Origin: Terriglobales bacterium
GTDB lineage: Bacteria > Acidobacteriota > Terriglobia > Terriglobales > Acidobacteriaceae
NCBI GenBank assembly: GCA_035651655.1
Contig: DASRFG010000015.1
Coordinates: 1-64,000 of the forward strand
DNA: 64,000 nt
Reading direction: 5' to 3'
Positions 24,470 to 32,005 of this stretch are shown piece by piece (the stretch's first letter is position 1; every line of letters begins with the position of its first letter). A program made the translations under genes and the position numbers. The notes under the pieces are model-generated. The model had not been told where the DNA came from, did not search any database, and saw only the letters and a program-made list of their open reading frames with translations.

Positions 24470-26317
24470 ATGCGGTCACGAAATGTGGTCTTCTTTTTGG
24501 CCCTGGTGTTATGCGGACCCATAGTGGTTGCGCAGGGCAATCCGGGGGTGTTTCAGTATTATGTCGCGCCAGTCTCTTCCCGACTCGCGTTTTTTGCCTC
24601 CCAGCAGGGGGGCCAGGTCTTGTTGCATTCTCCGGCACCTAACGCACGTGCCTTGCTATCGCGGTTCCACCCAGAATTGCTCGCATCCTATCCACAGAGT
24701 CCGGTGCTGAAGAGCCCCAGTGGAAGAACGGCCGTGCCGCTCGCATTAGTTGGCTGCGGGACGACCTCGGGTACACAAATGAACTTTGAGGGAGCAGCGA
24801 ACGCGCTCCCTCAGAATAGCGAATCCATAGATCATATCCGGAACTTCTTTCCCACCGGTACCGGAAATCTGGATTTGGTTGTGGAGACCGCTAACGATGC
24901 GCGTGGATTGGCTGGGCCAGGAAACGCGGGAAGTATCTTTGTTCACCGCGACCCCAACGCTGCTTGCTACGCTGGACCGCCGGCCAGCCCTGCGAACACA
25001 GATTTTGAAATGGGCAATCCCACGATTACGAGCCCACTCCTCTCTACAGATATAGCGCGGAGCATGGGTCTATCTCGGGTACTGGCTGATCCCGCAAACG
25101 GACAATTCATAATCGCGGATTTGCGGCTTGGCAACCAAGTAGCCGGGGTTGGTCTGCGGCGGATCCCCACGGCTGAACTAACCAACACGACCAACTGTCC
25201 GCCAGGAACACTATCATTGGCGCAAAGTACTATTTGTGCCACTACCGGTGGAGCTGCAGTTATCGTAAGCGCGACAGACGACGAAAATGTGGATTTCCCC
25301 GGCTTAGCCCAAGACCAGCGAGCAAGCGGTGTCGGGGCGGGAGACATTTACGTCTCAAATACAGCTTTAGACGCAATTGGCTATACGACGGAAATTCACC
25401 TGACGGCTTGCACCAAGGCGTTCGCGACACTGGCGAATTGCTCACCGACAAAAACCATCAGCAGTGCCGCCGATACGGGAGCTCAATTCAGCAGCGTCTC
25501 GGTAGTGCCTCCGGGTGGCCCAAACGCAGGCACCATTACGGTAGTTTACGGAGCATTTGGTTATAACCCCTCTACCGGCATGCCAAATGTGGCAATCAGA
25601 CTTGTAAAATGCACTCCCAAGGGCGCTCCAGTAGCCCCCACCTGCGGATCACCCATTGCGGTGGTCACGGAAGCCAATCCCTTGACCGTAGGCCGGACCT
25701 TCGGGTTTGCAGGACAGCTCATGGGCAACGCAGGACTAAACGTTAATACCATACCAACCCACGCCAACCGCGCGGACAGTACGACTGGGCAGACAACATT
25801 CGTTGTCTGGACCCGTTGCAAGGCAAATGTTATTGTCATTCCCGGTTCGGCGTGTCCAGACGCGGACATATCCATGAGAACCTCCACTGACCTTGGAACT
25901 ACCTGGGCAGCGGTGACCGCCCTCGACGCCACCTCTAGTGCCCACGAGTTTGACCCGGCGATCACTGTCGACAATGGACAGAACATAACCGACGTGGCCT
26001 ATTACCACACACCTGATACCGTCCGTTTCAAGAACCGGACCGTGGTTGATATGAAGCAAATACCCAACGCTTCCACCACACCAGGTGCGGTAGTGGCCAT
26101 TACTTCTACCGCTGACTCGCCAGAAGGGGATGCAAACTTCACAACCTTCGGGTTTGGCGCCGGGCTGGGCGATTTTCTGGGAATCAGCAGCCATGGAGCC
26201 GCCGGCGTGGGAACGAGCTGCGCGTATGTGGGACACACTAATAACGTCCGTCTCGGCACATATGGCGGCTTGAGCAATGCAGAGTCGAACAACCACGTCA
26301 GCAAATTCTGCTATTGA
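24470..26317 (+). CDS. secreted sialidase-like (BNR) propeller protein
   Basis: The 615-residue product has an excellent start (AAGGAGG 5 nt before ATG) and signal peptide 'MRSRNVVFFLALVLCGPIVVAQ'. The body (about 90-600) reads as a propeller with BNR/Asp-box-like sequence near 'MRTSTDLGTTWAAVTAL' and long Gly/Asn loops. Several Cys pairs ('CTKAFATLANC', 'CTPKGAPVAPTC') suggest disulfides. I see no arginine triad that would make it a true sialidase. It follows the STN/HEAT gene by 14 nt and is closed by a strong terminator, so the two are probably one transcription unit. Similar in style to the protein at 45096-46763. Confidence 0.7.
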   Translation: MRSRNVVFFLALVLCGPIVVAQGNPGVFQYYVAPVSSRLAFFASQQGGQVLLHSPAPNARALLSRFHPELLASYPQSPVLKSPSGRTAVPLALVGCGTTSGTQMNFEGAANALPQNSESIDHIRNFFPTGTGNLDLVVETANDARGLAGPGNAGSIFVHRDPNAACYAGPPASPANTDFEMGNPTITSPLLSTDIARSMGLSRVLADPANGQFIIADLRLGNQVAGVGLRRIPTAELTNTTNCPPGTLSLAQSTICATTGGAAVIVSATDDENVDFPGLAQDQRASGVGAGDIYVSNTALDAIGYTTEIHLTACTKAFATLANCSPTKTISSAADTGAQFSSVSVVPPGGPNAGTITVVYGAFGYNPSTGMPNVAIRLVKCTPKGAPVAPTCGSPIAVVTEANPLTVGRTFGFAGQLMGNAGLNVNTIPTHANRADSTTGQTTFVVWTRCKANVIVIPGSACPDADISMRTSTDLGTTWAAVTALDATSSAHEFDPAITVDNGQNITDVAYYHTPDTVRFKNRTVVDMKQIPNASTTPGAVVAITSTADSPEGDANFTTFGFGAGLGDFLGISSHGAAGVGTSCAYVGHTNNVRLGTYGGLSNAESNNHVSKFCY

Positions 26318-26329
26318 CAGGGTTGAAGG

Positions 26330-26362
26330 AGAGGGACACCCGGGTGTCCCTCTTTCTTCTTC
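26330..26362 (+). terminator. intrinsic terminator
   Basis: AGAGGGACACCC (26330-26341) is directly followed by its complement GGGTGTCCCTCT (26342-26353) and then TTCTTCTTC. The 24-nt palindrome starts 12 nt after the stop codon of the sialidase-like gene. Confidence 0.85.
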
Positions 26363-26380
26363 TCTAAGCTGAGAACCGCG

Positions 26381-27142
26381 TTAGCGAGCCGCCGCCGATC
26401 CCCACTTTTCTTCCAGGCGTCGCTCAAACGAGCGGAATAGCAGCCCGTCCACAATGTAGCCAATTCCGACAATCAATCCCATGACCGCAATGACGCGGCT
26501 CATGTCATTGAGATCGCGTCCCATCATCAGCAACTGACCCAGACCGAGGCTGACGAATATCATCTCGCCGGAAATGAGAGAGCGCCAGGCGAATGCCCAA
26601 CCTTGTTTCAATCCAGAGACCAGGTAAGGAAGACTGGCGGGCAGAAGCACATAGAGGAAGAGCTTAAGGCCACCAGCCCCGAGGTTTCGTCCGGCCATTC
26701 CATAGATTTTGGGCATCTGGTGGCGAGCGTCTTCCATGCTGATGGTTATGGAAAGGAGAGAGCCCATAACGATCACGAAAATTATGGCTTTCTCGCTCAA
26801 ACCGAACCATAAAACAGCGAGCGGTAACCAGCAGATACTTGGCAAGCTTTGCAGGCTGACGAGCAGTCCGCCAACGGTTTCTTCCAAAAATCTGCTGCTG
26901 GCGAGAACCAGCCCCAACACCATGCCAAGCACGACGGAGATGCCATAGCCAATGGCAATGCGCCGCATGCTCACTTCAATGGCGATCCAGAAGGTGCGGT
27001 CGGAGAAACCGCTGACCAGCGAATCCCAGACACCTTTCGGGGTCGGTACCAGGTACGGAGGCCATATCTTTAATCTTGCGATCACTACCCAGATGGCGAG
27101 CAGAGCGGCATAAAAGAGCACCTGCCTAGTTATGCGCTTCAT
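26381..27142 (-). CDS. ABC transporter permease, sulfonate/taurine (SsuC/TauC) type
   Basis: This 253-residue polytopic protein has about six helices and the BPD_transp_1 fold. The EAA loop signature reads 'NLGAGGLKLFLYVLLPASLPYLVSGLKQGWAFAWRSL', close to SsuC/TauC/NrtB permeases. ATG 27142 is preferred over the upstream in-frame ATG at 27187, as the hydrophobic N-terminus begins there; the gene overlaps the ATPase by 17 nt. It forms the membrane channel of a group-specific importer for sulfonates, taurine or similar anions; the substrate cannot be read from the sequence. It is last in the operon rrf2, binding protein, ATPase, permease. Its 3' end meets the terminator of the convergent gene. 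Confidence 0.9.
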   Translation of the reverse strand: MKRITRQVLFYAALLAIWVVIARLKIWPPYLVPTPKGVWDSLVSGFSDRTFWIAIEVSMRRIAIGYGISVVLGMVLGLVLASSRFLEETVGGLLVSLQSLPSICWLPLAVLWFGLSEKAIIFVIVMGSLLSITISMEDARHQMPKIYGMAGRNLGAGGLKLFLYVLLPASLPYLVSGLKQGWAFAWRSLISGEMIFVSLGLGQLLMMGRDLNDMSRVIAVMGLIVGIGYIVDGLLFRSFERRLEEKWGSAAAR

Positions 27143-28037
27143 GGTACTCGGCCTCCAAGGATTTGTTGATCTCCTCACGCAACTCATCCAGGATGTCGCC
27201 CGCCGTGGTTGCTACTACCGTGTCTTCGAGATGGCGTGGACGAGGCAAGTCGATCTTGAACTGACTCTTTACCCGCCCGGGACGAAACGTCATGAGGACA
27301 ACCCGGTCTCCAAGGCGGACGGCTTCGCGAACGTTGTGGGTGACGAAAACGATGGTCCGGCCGGTTTCCGACCAGATGCGTTCCAACTCATCGTGAAGCA
27401 AGTCGCGAGTTTGAGCGTCCAGGGCCGCGAATGGCTCGTCCATCAACAAGACATCCGGCTCGGCGGCCAGTGCGCGAGCCAAAGCCACACGTTGACGCAT
27501 TCCCCCAGATAGCTGGTGGATGTAACTCTCTTCGAATTTGGAGAGATGTACCAGACGGAGATACTCGCGCGCGGCAGCGCGACGCTGATGCTTGCGAACG
27601 CCTGCCACTCGCATACCGAATTCGACGTTGTCGAGGACGGTGAGCCAAGGAAAGAGACCTAGTTCCTGAAAAATCATGATGCGGTTGGTACCGGGGCCGG
27701 TCACCGGTTGACCGTCCATCAGGGTAGTGCCAGCCGTAGGTTGAATGAGGCCGGCGAGCACATGGAGCAAGGTTGACTTTCCGCAGCCAGAAGGCCCGAC
27801 AATGCAAAGAAACTCGCCAGGGTTCACCTCGAGGTTGATATTGGCAAGAGCGACCAAATCGCCGTTGTTCTGTGAGCGGTATGACTGAGAAATATTCTGC
27901 AGCGAAATTTTGGGCGTGCTCTGCGGAGCAGCTTGAACTGGGGTAGCGGTGGTTGGCTCCGCCGCAGGTCGAATTTGCCCATCGGGGCTGTCGTCGGCTC
28001 GAGCGGCGGATGCCCATCGTTGACTTTGTCGGATCAT
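27126..28037 (-). CDS. ABC transporter ATP-binding protein, SsuB/TauB type
   Basis: The 303-residue ATPase has every motif: Walker A 'GPSGCGKST' (81-89), Q-loop Gln124 in 'FQELGLFPW', signature 'LSGGMRQRVALARAL' (from 176), Walker B 'VLLMDEPFAALD' with Glu201 and switch His234 in 'VTHNV'. The 'PWLTVLDNVEFG' and 'RPGRVKSQFKIDLPRPR' segments are typical of nitrate/sulfonate/taurine importers. The N-terminal 40-residue Pro/Ala-rich extension is unusual, and the real start could be further in. The gene overlaps the binding-protein gene by 4 nt (ATGA). Confidence 0.93.
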   Translation of the reverse strand: MIRQSQRWASAARADDSPDGQIRPAAEPTTATPVQAAPQSTPKISLQNISQSYRSQNNGDLVALANINLEVNPGEFLCIVGPSGCGKSTLLHVLAGLIQPTAGTTLMDGQPVTGPGTNRIMIFQELGLFPWLTVLDNVEFGMRVAGVRKHQRRAAAREYLRLVHLSKFEESYIHQLSGGMRQRVALARALAAEPDVLLMDEPFAALDAQTRDLLHDELERIWSETGRTIVFVTHNVREAVRLGDRVVLMTFRPGRVKSQFKIDLPRPRHLEDTVVATTAGDILDELREEINKSLEAEYHEAHN

Positions 28038-29059
28038 CGGATTGCGGCTCTTCCCTTCTCTTTAAGTACCTTGTCTAAGATCGAAAGATCGCACAAGCCT
28101 GATAAGTCCGGATTAGCTTTGCCCAGAAAGCCTTGTTCGTAGGCCATTCGGGCTGAAGTTGATAGCGAAGATCGAAGCGGATCGTAAGTCACTCTAATGC
28201 GAGAGAAGGCCTCGTCCAACACTGCGTCCGCGAGGGCTGCGCCCGTCAGCTTCTGAATTTCCTGGTTCAGCGCACGTTTACTCTCCGGCAGATGATGGTT
28301 AATCCAGTCAGTCAAGGCTACGTGCGTCCGGATGAAGTTCTCCACCATGTCGGGATGCTCATGGAGAAACTTGGTGTTAACCACCACCAACGCAGTCACA
28401 AATTCCCCCTTCGGCCAGAGTGTCCGCTCATCAAGAAATAGCCGACCACCACCCTCGTGGATCAGCCTCGTCGCCCAGGGCTCCGGGGCCCAGGCGGCGT
28501 CCAGTTGTTTTTTCAGAAAAAGATTGAGTTGGTCTGCGTTGGCAATGGGCAAGACCTGGACGTCACCGCCCTTCTCGCGCGGCTTAAGATTTTGTGAGCG
28601 CAGCCATGCCCGCAAGGCAATGTCCTGCGTGTTTGCAAGTTGCGGAGACGCTACTTTCTTGCCATGAAAGTCCGCCGGCTTTTGGATGCCTGAGTCAGCG
28701 CGAACAATGAGCGCGGCGCCTCCACCGGCGGCTCCTGCAACGACGCGCAGAGCTTCGCCGTTGGAGCGAATGTAGCCGGTAATGGCGGGGTTCGGACCGA
28801 TGTAAGTAATGTCGAGCGCACCGGCAAAGAGGGCTTCAATAGCGGAAGGGCCGGCAGTAAAGATTTTCCAGTCCACTCGAGCCCCGGGCCCCATACCGCG
28901 CTCGAACCAGCCCTGATTCTTTCCTACCATGGCCTGCGCATGTGTGATGTTGGCAAAAGCGCCGATACGGACGACGGTCTGACCGAAGGCAGGCAGGCCT
29001 ATGACGACGACCAGATAAACCAAGTTGGCAAGAACCAATCGCACAATTTGCCTCGTCAA
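28034..29059 (-). CDS. periplasmic substrate-binding protein, SsuA/NMT1-like
   Basis: The 341-residue product has the signal peptide 'MTRQIVRLVLANLVYLVVVIGLPAFG' and the fold of SsuA/TauA/NMT1-type binding proteins. Typical segments are 'VRIGAFANITHAQAMVGKNQGWFERG', 'DITYIGPNPAITGYIRSNGEALRVVAGAAGGG', 'GKKVASPQLANTQDIALRAWLR' and 'DAAWAPEPWATRLI'. It should capture an organosulfonate or other small anionic sulfur compound in the periplasm. It lies 26 nt after the Rrf2 gene, so the operon is regulated by its own first gene. No lipobox. Confidence 0.9.
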   Translation of the reverse strand: MTRQIVRLVLANLVYLVVVIGLPAFGQTVVRIGAFANITHAQAMVGKNQGWFERGMGPGARVDWKIFTAGPSAIEALFAGALDITYIGPNPAITGYIRSNGEALRVVAGAAGGGAALIVRADSGIQKPADFHGKKVASPQLANTQDIALRAWLRSQNLKPREKGGDVQVLPIANADQLNLFLKKQLDAAWAPEPWATRLIHEGGGRLFLDERTLWPKGEFVTALVVVNTKFLHEHPDMVENFIRTHVALTDWINHHLPESKRALNQEIQKLTGAALADAVLDEAFSRIRVTYDPLRSSLSTSARMAYEQGFLGKANPDLSGLCDLSILDKVLKEKGRAAIR

Positions 29060-29085
29060 CGGGCAGCTTCCGGGCGGAACGCTAA

Positions 29086-29559
29086 TCAGCGATGCGCCAC
29101 GCTTACCTTCACACGACTTCCCTTCTTCAACCTGGCTGGCGTGCCACTACGGTCAGTGCCCGCTACATCTGCCAGCGAGGTGTTCTCTAGAATGTCAGCG
29201 GCAGCATTGCGAACATCCATGAATACGCGATACAGCGCCCGGTGCTCTTTATCTTCATCAATCAAGTGCTGCAACGAGGTGACGTCGCCGAACGGGGCAA
29301 GCGGACCGTCAATGATACGAATGACCTCACTCAATACAATCTCGGACGGAGGACGCCGGAGCTGGTAGCCGCCGCGGGCTCCACGCACGCTTTCAACAAG
29401 CCGCGCGTTCTTCAACTGAAGCAAAATCAACTCTAGAAATTTCTCCGGAAGGTCTTCTTCCTGGGCGATGTCGTGAATACGAATCGCGCCCTGGTCGTAG
29501 TGCCGGGACAACATGATGAGGGCCTGCAGCGCGTAAAGACCTTTTTGTGAGACCTTCAT
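29086..29559 (-). CDS. Rrf2-family transcription regulator without cluster cysteines
   Basis: The 157-residue regulator has the Rrf2 winged HTH: 'MKVSQKGLYALQALIMLSRHY', 'IRIHDIAQEEDLPEKFLELILLQLKNARLVESVRGARGGYQL', wing 'RPPSEIVLSEVIRIIDG'. The dimerisation helix follows ('RALYRVFMDVRNAAADIL'). It has no cysteine at all, so it cannot carry an IscR/NsrR-type Fe-S cluster and resembles CymR, which senses sulfur status through protein partners. As first gene of a sulfonate-type importer operon, a sulfur-starvation role is a good inference. A 25-bp palindrome 23-47 nt upstream is the likely autoregulatory operator. Confidence 0.9.
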   Translation of the reverse strand: MKVSQKGLYALQALIMLSRHYDQGAIRIHDIAQEEDLPEKFLELILLQLKNARLVESVRGARGGYQLRRPPSEIVLSEVIRIIDGPLAPFGDVTSLQHLIDEDKEHRALYRVFMDVRNAAADILENTSLADVAGTDRSGTPARLKKGSRVKVSVAHR

Positions 29560-29581
29560 GGGAAATTGGGATTAAGTCTAG

Positions 29582-29606
29582 ATATCCTACTGTATAAGTA
29601 GGGTAT
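29582..29606 (-). promoter_or_regulatory. Rrf2-type 25-bp palindromic operator overlapping the promoter
   Basis: The half-sites ATATCCTACT (29582-29591) and AGTAGGGTAT (29597-29606) are separated by GTATA, with a single mismatch between arms. The spacing ATA-N3-NACT-N5-AGTN-N3-TAT is the same as in the IscR type 1 box. It overlaps a TATACA-like -10 on the minus strand, so binding would block transcription of the Rrf2/ABC operon. Confidence 0.7.
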
Positions 29607-29725
29607 TAGGTAGAGGAATCTTTTAATTCGCCGAGCTTCGCCCGAGAAAGCCTCGGTTTGTAGCCAGTTCCCAAGGTTTCAGTGGCTTTTACGCCGCTTT
29701 CTTAGGTAGTGAGCGGTGAATCATG

Positions 29726-29855
29726 GGAGATAGCATCTCCGGCATGTTTTGCAACATGCCTCGGTCCCATGCAGTGTGCAAAACACTGCGATGGGGTGAT
29801 TTTGCCTGCAACGCAAAATGCAGAAATTGCAACCATTTCGGTTCACCAGCGCTGG
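29726..29855. other. run of six consecutive short hairpins/palindromes, several with TGCAA in or beside the loop
   Basis: Listed in order: GGAGAT-AGC-ATCTCC (29726-29740); GGCATGTT-TTGC-AACATGCC (29741-29760); CCCATGCAGTGT-GCAAA-ACACTGC-g-ATGGG (29766-29795, one bulge); ATTTTGC-CTGCAAC-GCAAAAT (29799-29819); GAAAT-TGCAACC-ATTTC (29823-29839); and the palindrome CCAGCGCTGG (29846-29855). Hairpins two to five all place TGCAA in or across the loop. Stems differ in sequence while loops agree, as expected of an RNA whose loops are bound. It lies in the leader of the + gene at 29946, about 90 nt before its start. A structured leader RNA or sRNA is inferred; no known class is recognised. Strand is unknown, + being likelier. 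Confidence 0.5.
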
Positions 29856-29945
29856 CAATCTAATTGCACCTCGCTTGGTTGTCTGGATTCAGCCCACCAT
29901 CCCCCTGGGTTGATGCTCCACCTATCTTCCAAGGAGTTCTAAGCG

Positions 29946-31709
29946 ATGACGCGTCACATCTCTGTATGCCTGGCGTTAGCCGCCGGGTTGTTGTTGATTG
30001 GAAACACAGCGTGTAGCGGAGGGGGATCCAGTTCAAACAGTCCCGGCCCCACGCCACCACCAGCGCCACCTCCGCAAGCGGCGAGCATAGCCGTCTCTCC
30101 AACGTCGGTCACGGTTCCAGCGGGAGCGCAGCAACAGTTTACGGCCAAGGCGACTCCATCCAAGAGTTCATTGATCTGGACGGTCAATGGAGTGCCTGGC
30201 GGAAATGCGATTGTGGGAACAGTCTCGAACAAGGGCTTGTATACCGCGCCTTCGTCCCCGCCGGCCGCAGGGCAGGTGGAGGTTAAAGTGACACTTAAGG
30301 CGGACCAGACAAAATCGGCTGCCGCGCGTGTCTCGACTGTGTTTTCAAATGCCAGCCTCAAAGGATCATATGTATTCAGTGCGGTCGTGGTTGATGCAGC
30401 CGGGTTCACCTTTGCGGGTGGCGTCCTCAAAAGCGACGGAATGGGAGGGATCGTTGACGGTATAGAGGATAGAAATAGCTCCGTTGATGGTCCTACCACG
30501 AACCTGGCGGTCTCAGGGACTTATTCGGTCGGGTCCGACGGCCGGGGCGTTGCGACTATTTCCAATGGGTCCGGAAGTGCGACTTTTAGTTTTGTGCTCG
30601 CCTCAAGCAAGGGCGGCCAGATGATCCAATTTGACAGCTCCTCCGTCAGCTCGGGAGCAATATTGCAGCAAGATCCCACTGCTATATCCGATGTCGCCGG
30701 TACCTATGTCTTTGGGTTCCAGGGGCAGGCGATTACACCTACTACCAGGCAGTCGATGTCGAGTGTCGGTCAACTGGTATTCGCGGGTTCCGGAGCGGCC
30801 TCAGGCACGGAAGATCTGAATGAAGGCTCGACGCAGGCGACTCTGCCATTCAGCGCCACCTACGTACTGGGTGCCAACGGCCGAGGCCAGCTAAACCTCA
30901 CGAATTCGTGGGGCAGTAAGGCATACGCGTTTTATATTGTGGACCGCAGTAAGATTGAGTTGGTCAGTATTGACCCGAATCCTGGCCTTATTGAGGCCGG
31001 GGTCGCAGTGGCCCAACAGAATATTCCCTACAGCAACTCATCTCTGGGTTCGACCGCTGTCCTGCTAAGCGGGGTTGACCCATGCAACGAGTCACCCTTT
31101 GTTTCGGCCGCTCGGTTCGACACCGACGGGGCTGGCACAATTCTGAATGGCGTCCTGGACCAGACCTATCAGGGTGTTTTCACAGACGGGGCTTCGTTGT
31201 CCGGAGTTTACAACGTGGATGCAAATGGACGAGGAACAGCTTCATTCACGAGCTCGGCTGGAACGGTGAACTTTGTCTTTTGGCTGGCCTCCGTCGGCAA
31301 TGCACAATTCATGGCATTGGACACGGGCGTAGTAGCGGGTGGCGTTGCTCTTTCCCAAAAAGGTCTGCCGTTCTCAAACACCTCCCTGCAAGGCAACTTT
31401 GCGTTGGCGCTTACCGGTACCTCGGGTAGCGTGTCATCGGCGGCTTTGGCCCGAGTAAACTTCAGCGGCACGGGGACGTTCGGCGGAAAAGAGGACGTGA
31501 ATGTAGGTAGCGCGATGAATGCAGCCGTCCCGTTGACCGGCACATACTCGGTCGGCTCCGACGGGCACGGAACGGCGTCAATGACCGGTCTTGGAACCGT
31601 CCCCCTTCGACTGCACCAGGTAAACCAGTCAGAGGCCATCTTCATCTCTGCGGACCCCACTCAGCCAGTGATCGGGTTGGGCGAAAAGCAGTGTTCTGAT
31701 TGTCACTAA
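29946..31709 (+). CDS. Ig-like surface lipoprotein ending in CxxCH
   Basis: The 587-residue product starts at ATG with AAGGAG 10 nt upstream. It has a lipoprotein signal ending 'LIGNTAC' (lipid on Cys23), then a Gly/Ser and Pro linker and a bacterial Ig-like domain (about 45-120, 'SIAVSPTSVTVPAGAQQQFTAKATP'). Three or four imperfect repeats of about 115 residues follow, containing 'GTYSVGSDGRGVATI', 'ATYVLGANGRGQLNL', 'GVYNVDANGRGTASF' and 'GTYSVGSDGHGTASM'. These repeats are frequent in Acidobacteria secreted proteins. The last five residues are Cys-Ser-Asp-Cys-His, a CxxCH motif with no cytochrome domain. Role unknown; outer-membrane adhesion or scaffold is plausible. Confidence 0.75.
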   Translation: MTRHISVCLALAAGLLLIGNTACSGGGSSSNSPGPTPPPAPPPQAASIAVSPTSVTVPAGAQQQFTAKATPSKSSLIWTVNGVPGGNAIVGTVSNKGLYTAPSSPPAAGQVEVKVTLKADQTKSAAARVSTVFSNASLKGSYVFSAVVVDAAGFTFAGGVLKSDGMGGIVDGIEDRNSSVDGPTTNLAVSGTYSVGSDGRGVATISNGSGSATFSFVLASSKGGQMIQFDSSSVSSGAILQQDPTAISDVAGTYVFGFQGQAITPTTRQSMSSVGQLVFAGSGAASGTEDLNEGSTQATLPFSATYVLGANGRGQLNLTNSWGSKAYAFYIVDRSKIELVSIDPNPGLIEAGVAVAQQNIPYSNSSLGSTAVLLSGVDPCNESPFVSAARFDTDGAGTILNGVLDQTYQGVFTDGASLSGVYNVDANGRGTASFTSSAGTVNFVFWLASVGNAQFMALDTGVVAGGVALSQKGLPFSNTSLQGNFALALTGTSGSVSSAALARVNFSGTGTFGGKEDVNVGSAMNAAVPLTGTYSVGSDGHGTASMTGLGTVPLRLHQVNQSEAIFISADPTQPVIGLGEKQCSDCH

Positions 31710-31727
31710 CGTCGCTGTAATAGACCG

Positions 31728-31755
31728 AAAGCTGCCGCCCTGCGGCGGCAGCTTT
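31728..31755 (+). terminator. strong hairpin after the Ig-like lipoprotein gene
   Basis: AAAGCTGCCGCC-CTGC-GGCGGCAGCTTT is a perfect 12-bp stem with a 4-nt loop, 18 nt after the stop codon. Only TTT follows, but the A/T at the stem ends makes it usable on either strand. Confidence 0.75.
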
Positions 31756-32005
31756 CAACGACGGCCCGCCCGCAGACGGGGACGGAACGGACAATCCGGT
31801 TGCCTGTCCCCTGCTTCGGGGAACCGCTCCCCTCTTTACAATCGGTAAACCCGACGAAAGACCCCGTGTCCATCAAAAGGGCATCGCCGTGCCCTGGAAG
31901 CCGCCTCCACCACACCTTAGCTCCAGGCAACAGCTACTCTGGTTGACTCATCTATCAGATTTCTGGGCCGCCTCGGTGATCGAATAGTTTCTTCTGGAGT
32001 ACCCA

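Noticed and set aside
25736-26296. 186-codon minus-strand frame
   Set aside because: It is antisense to the sialidase-like gene, which has a strong ribosome-binding site, signal peptide and terminator. Similar long antisense frames at 15777-16409, 47119-47706 and 45489-46082 were rejected for the same reason.
24470-26317. True sialidase
   Set aside because: An Asp-box-like stretch is visible, but the arginine triad and catalytic Tyr/Glu could not be located.
29726-29855. CRISPR array
   Set aside because: The hairpin stems differ in sequence and there are no constant repeats separated by equal spacers.
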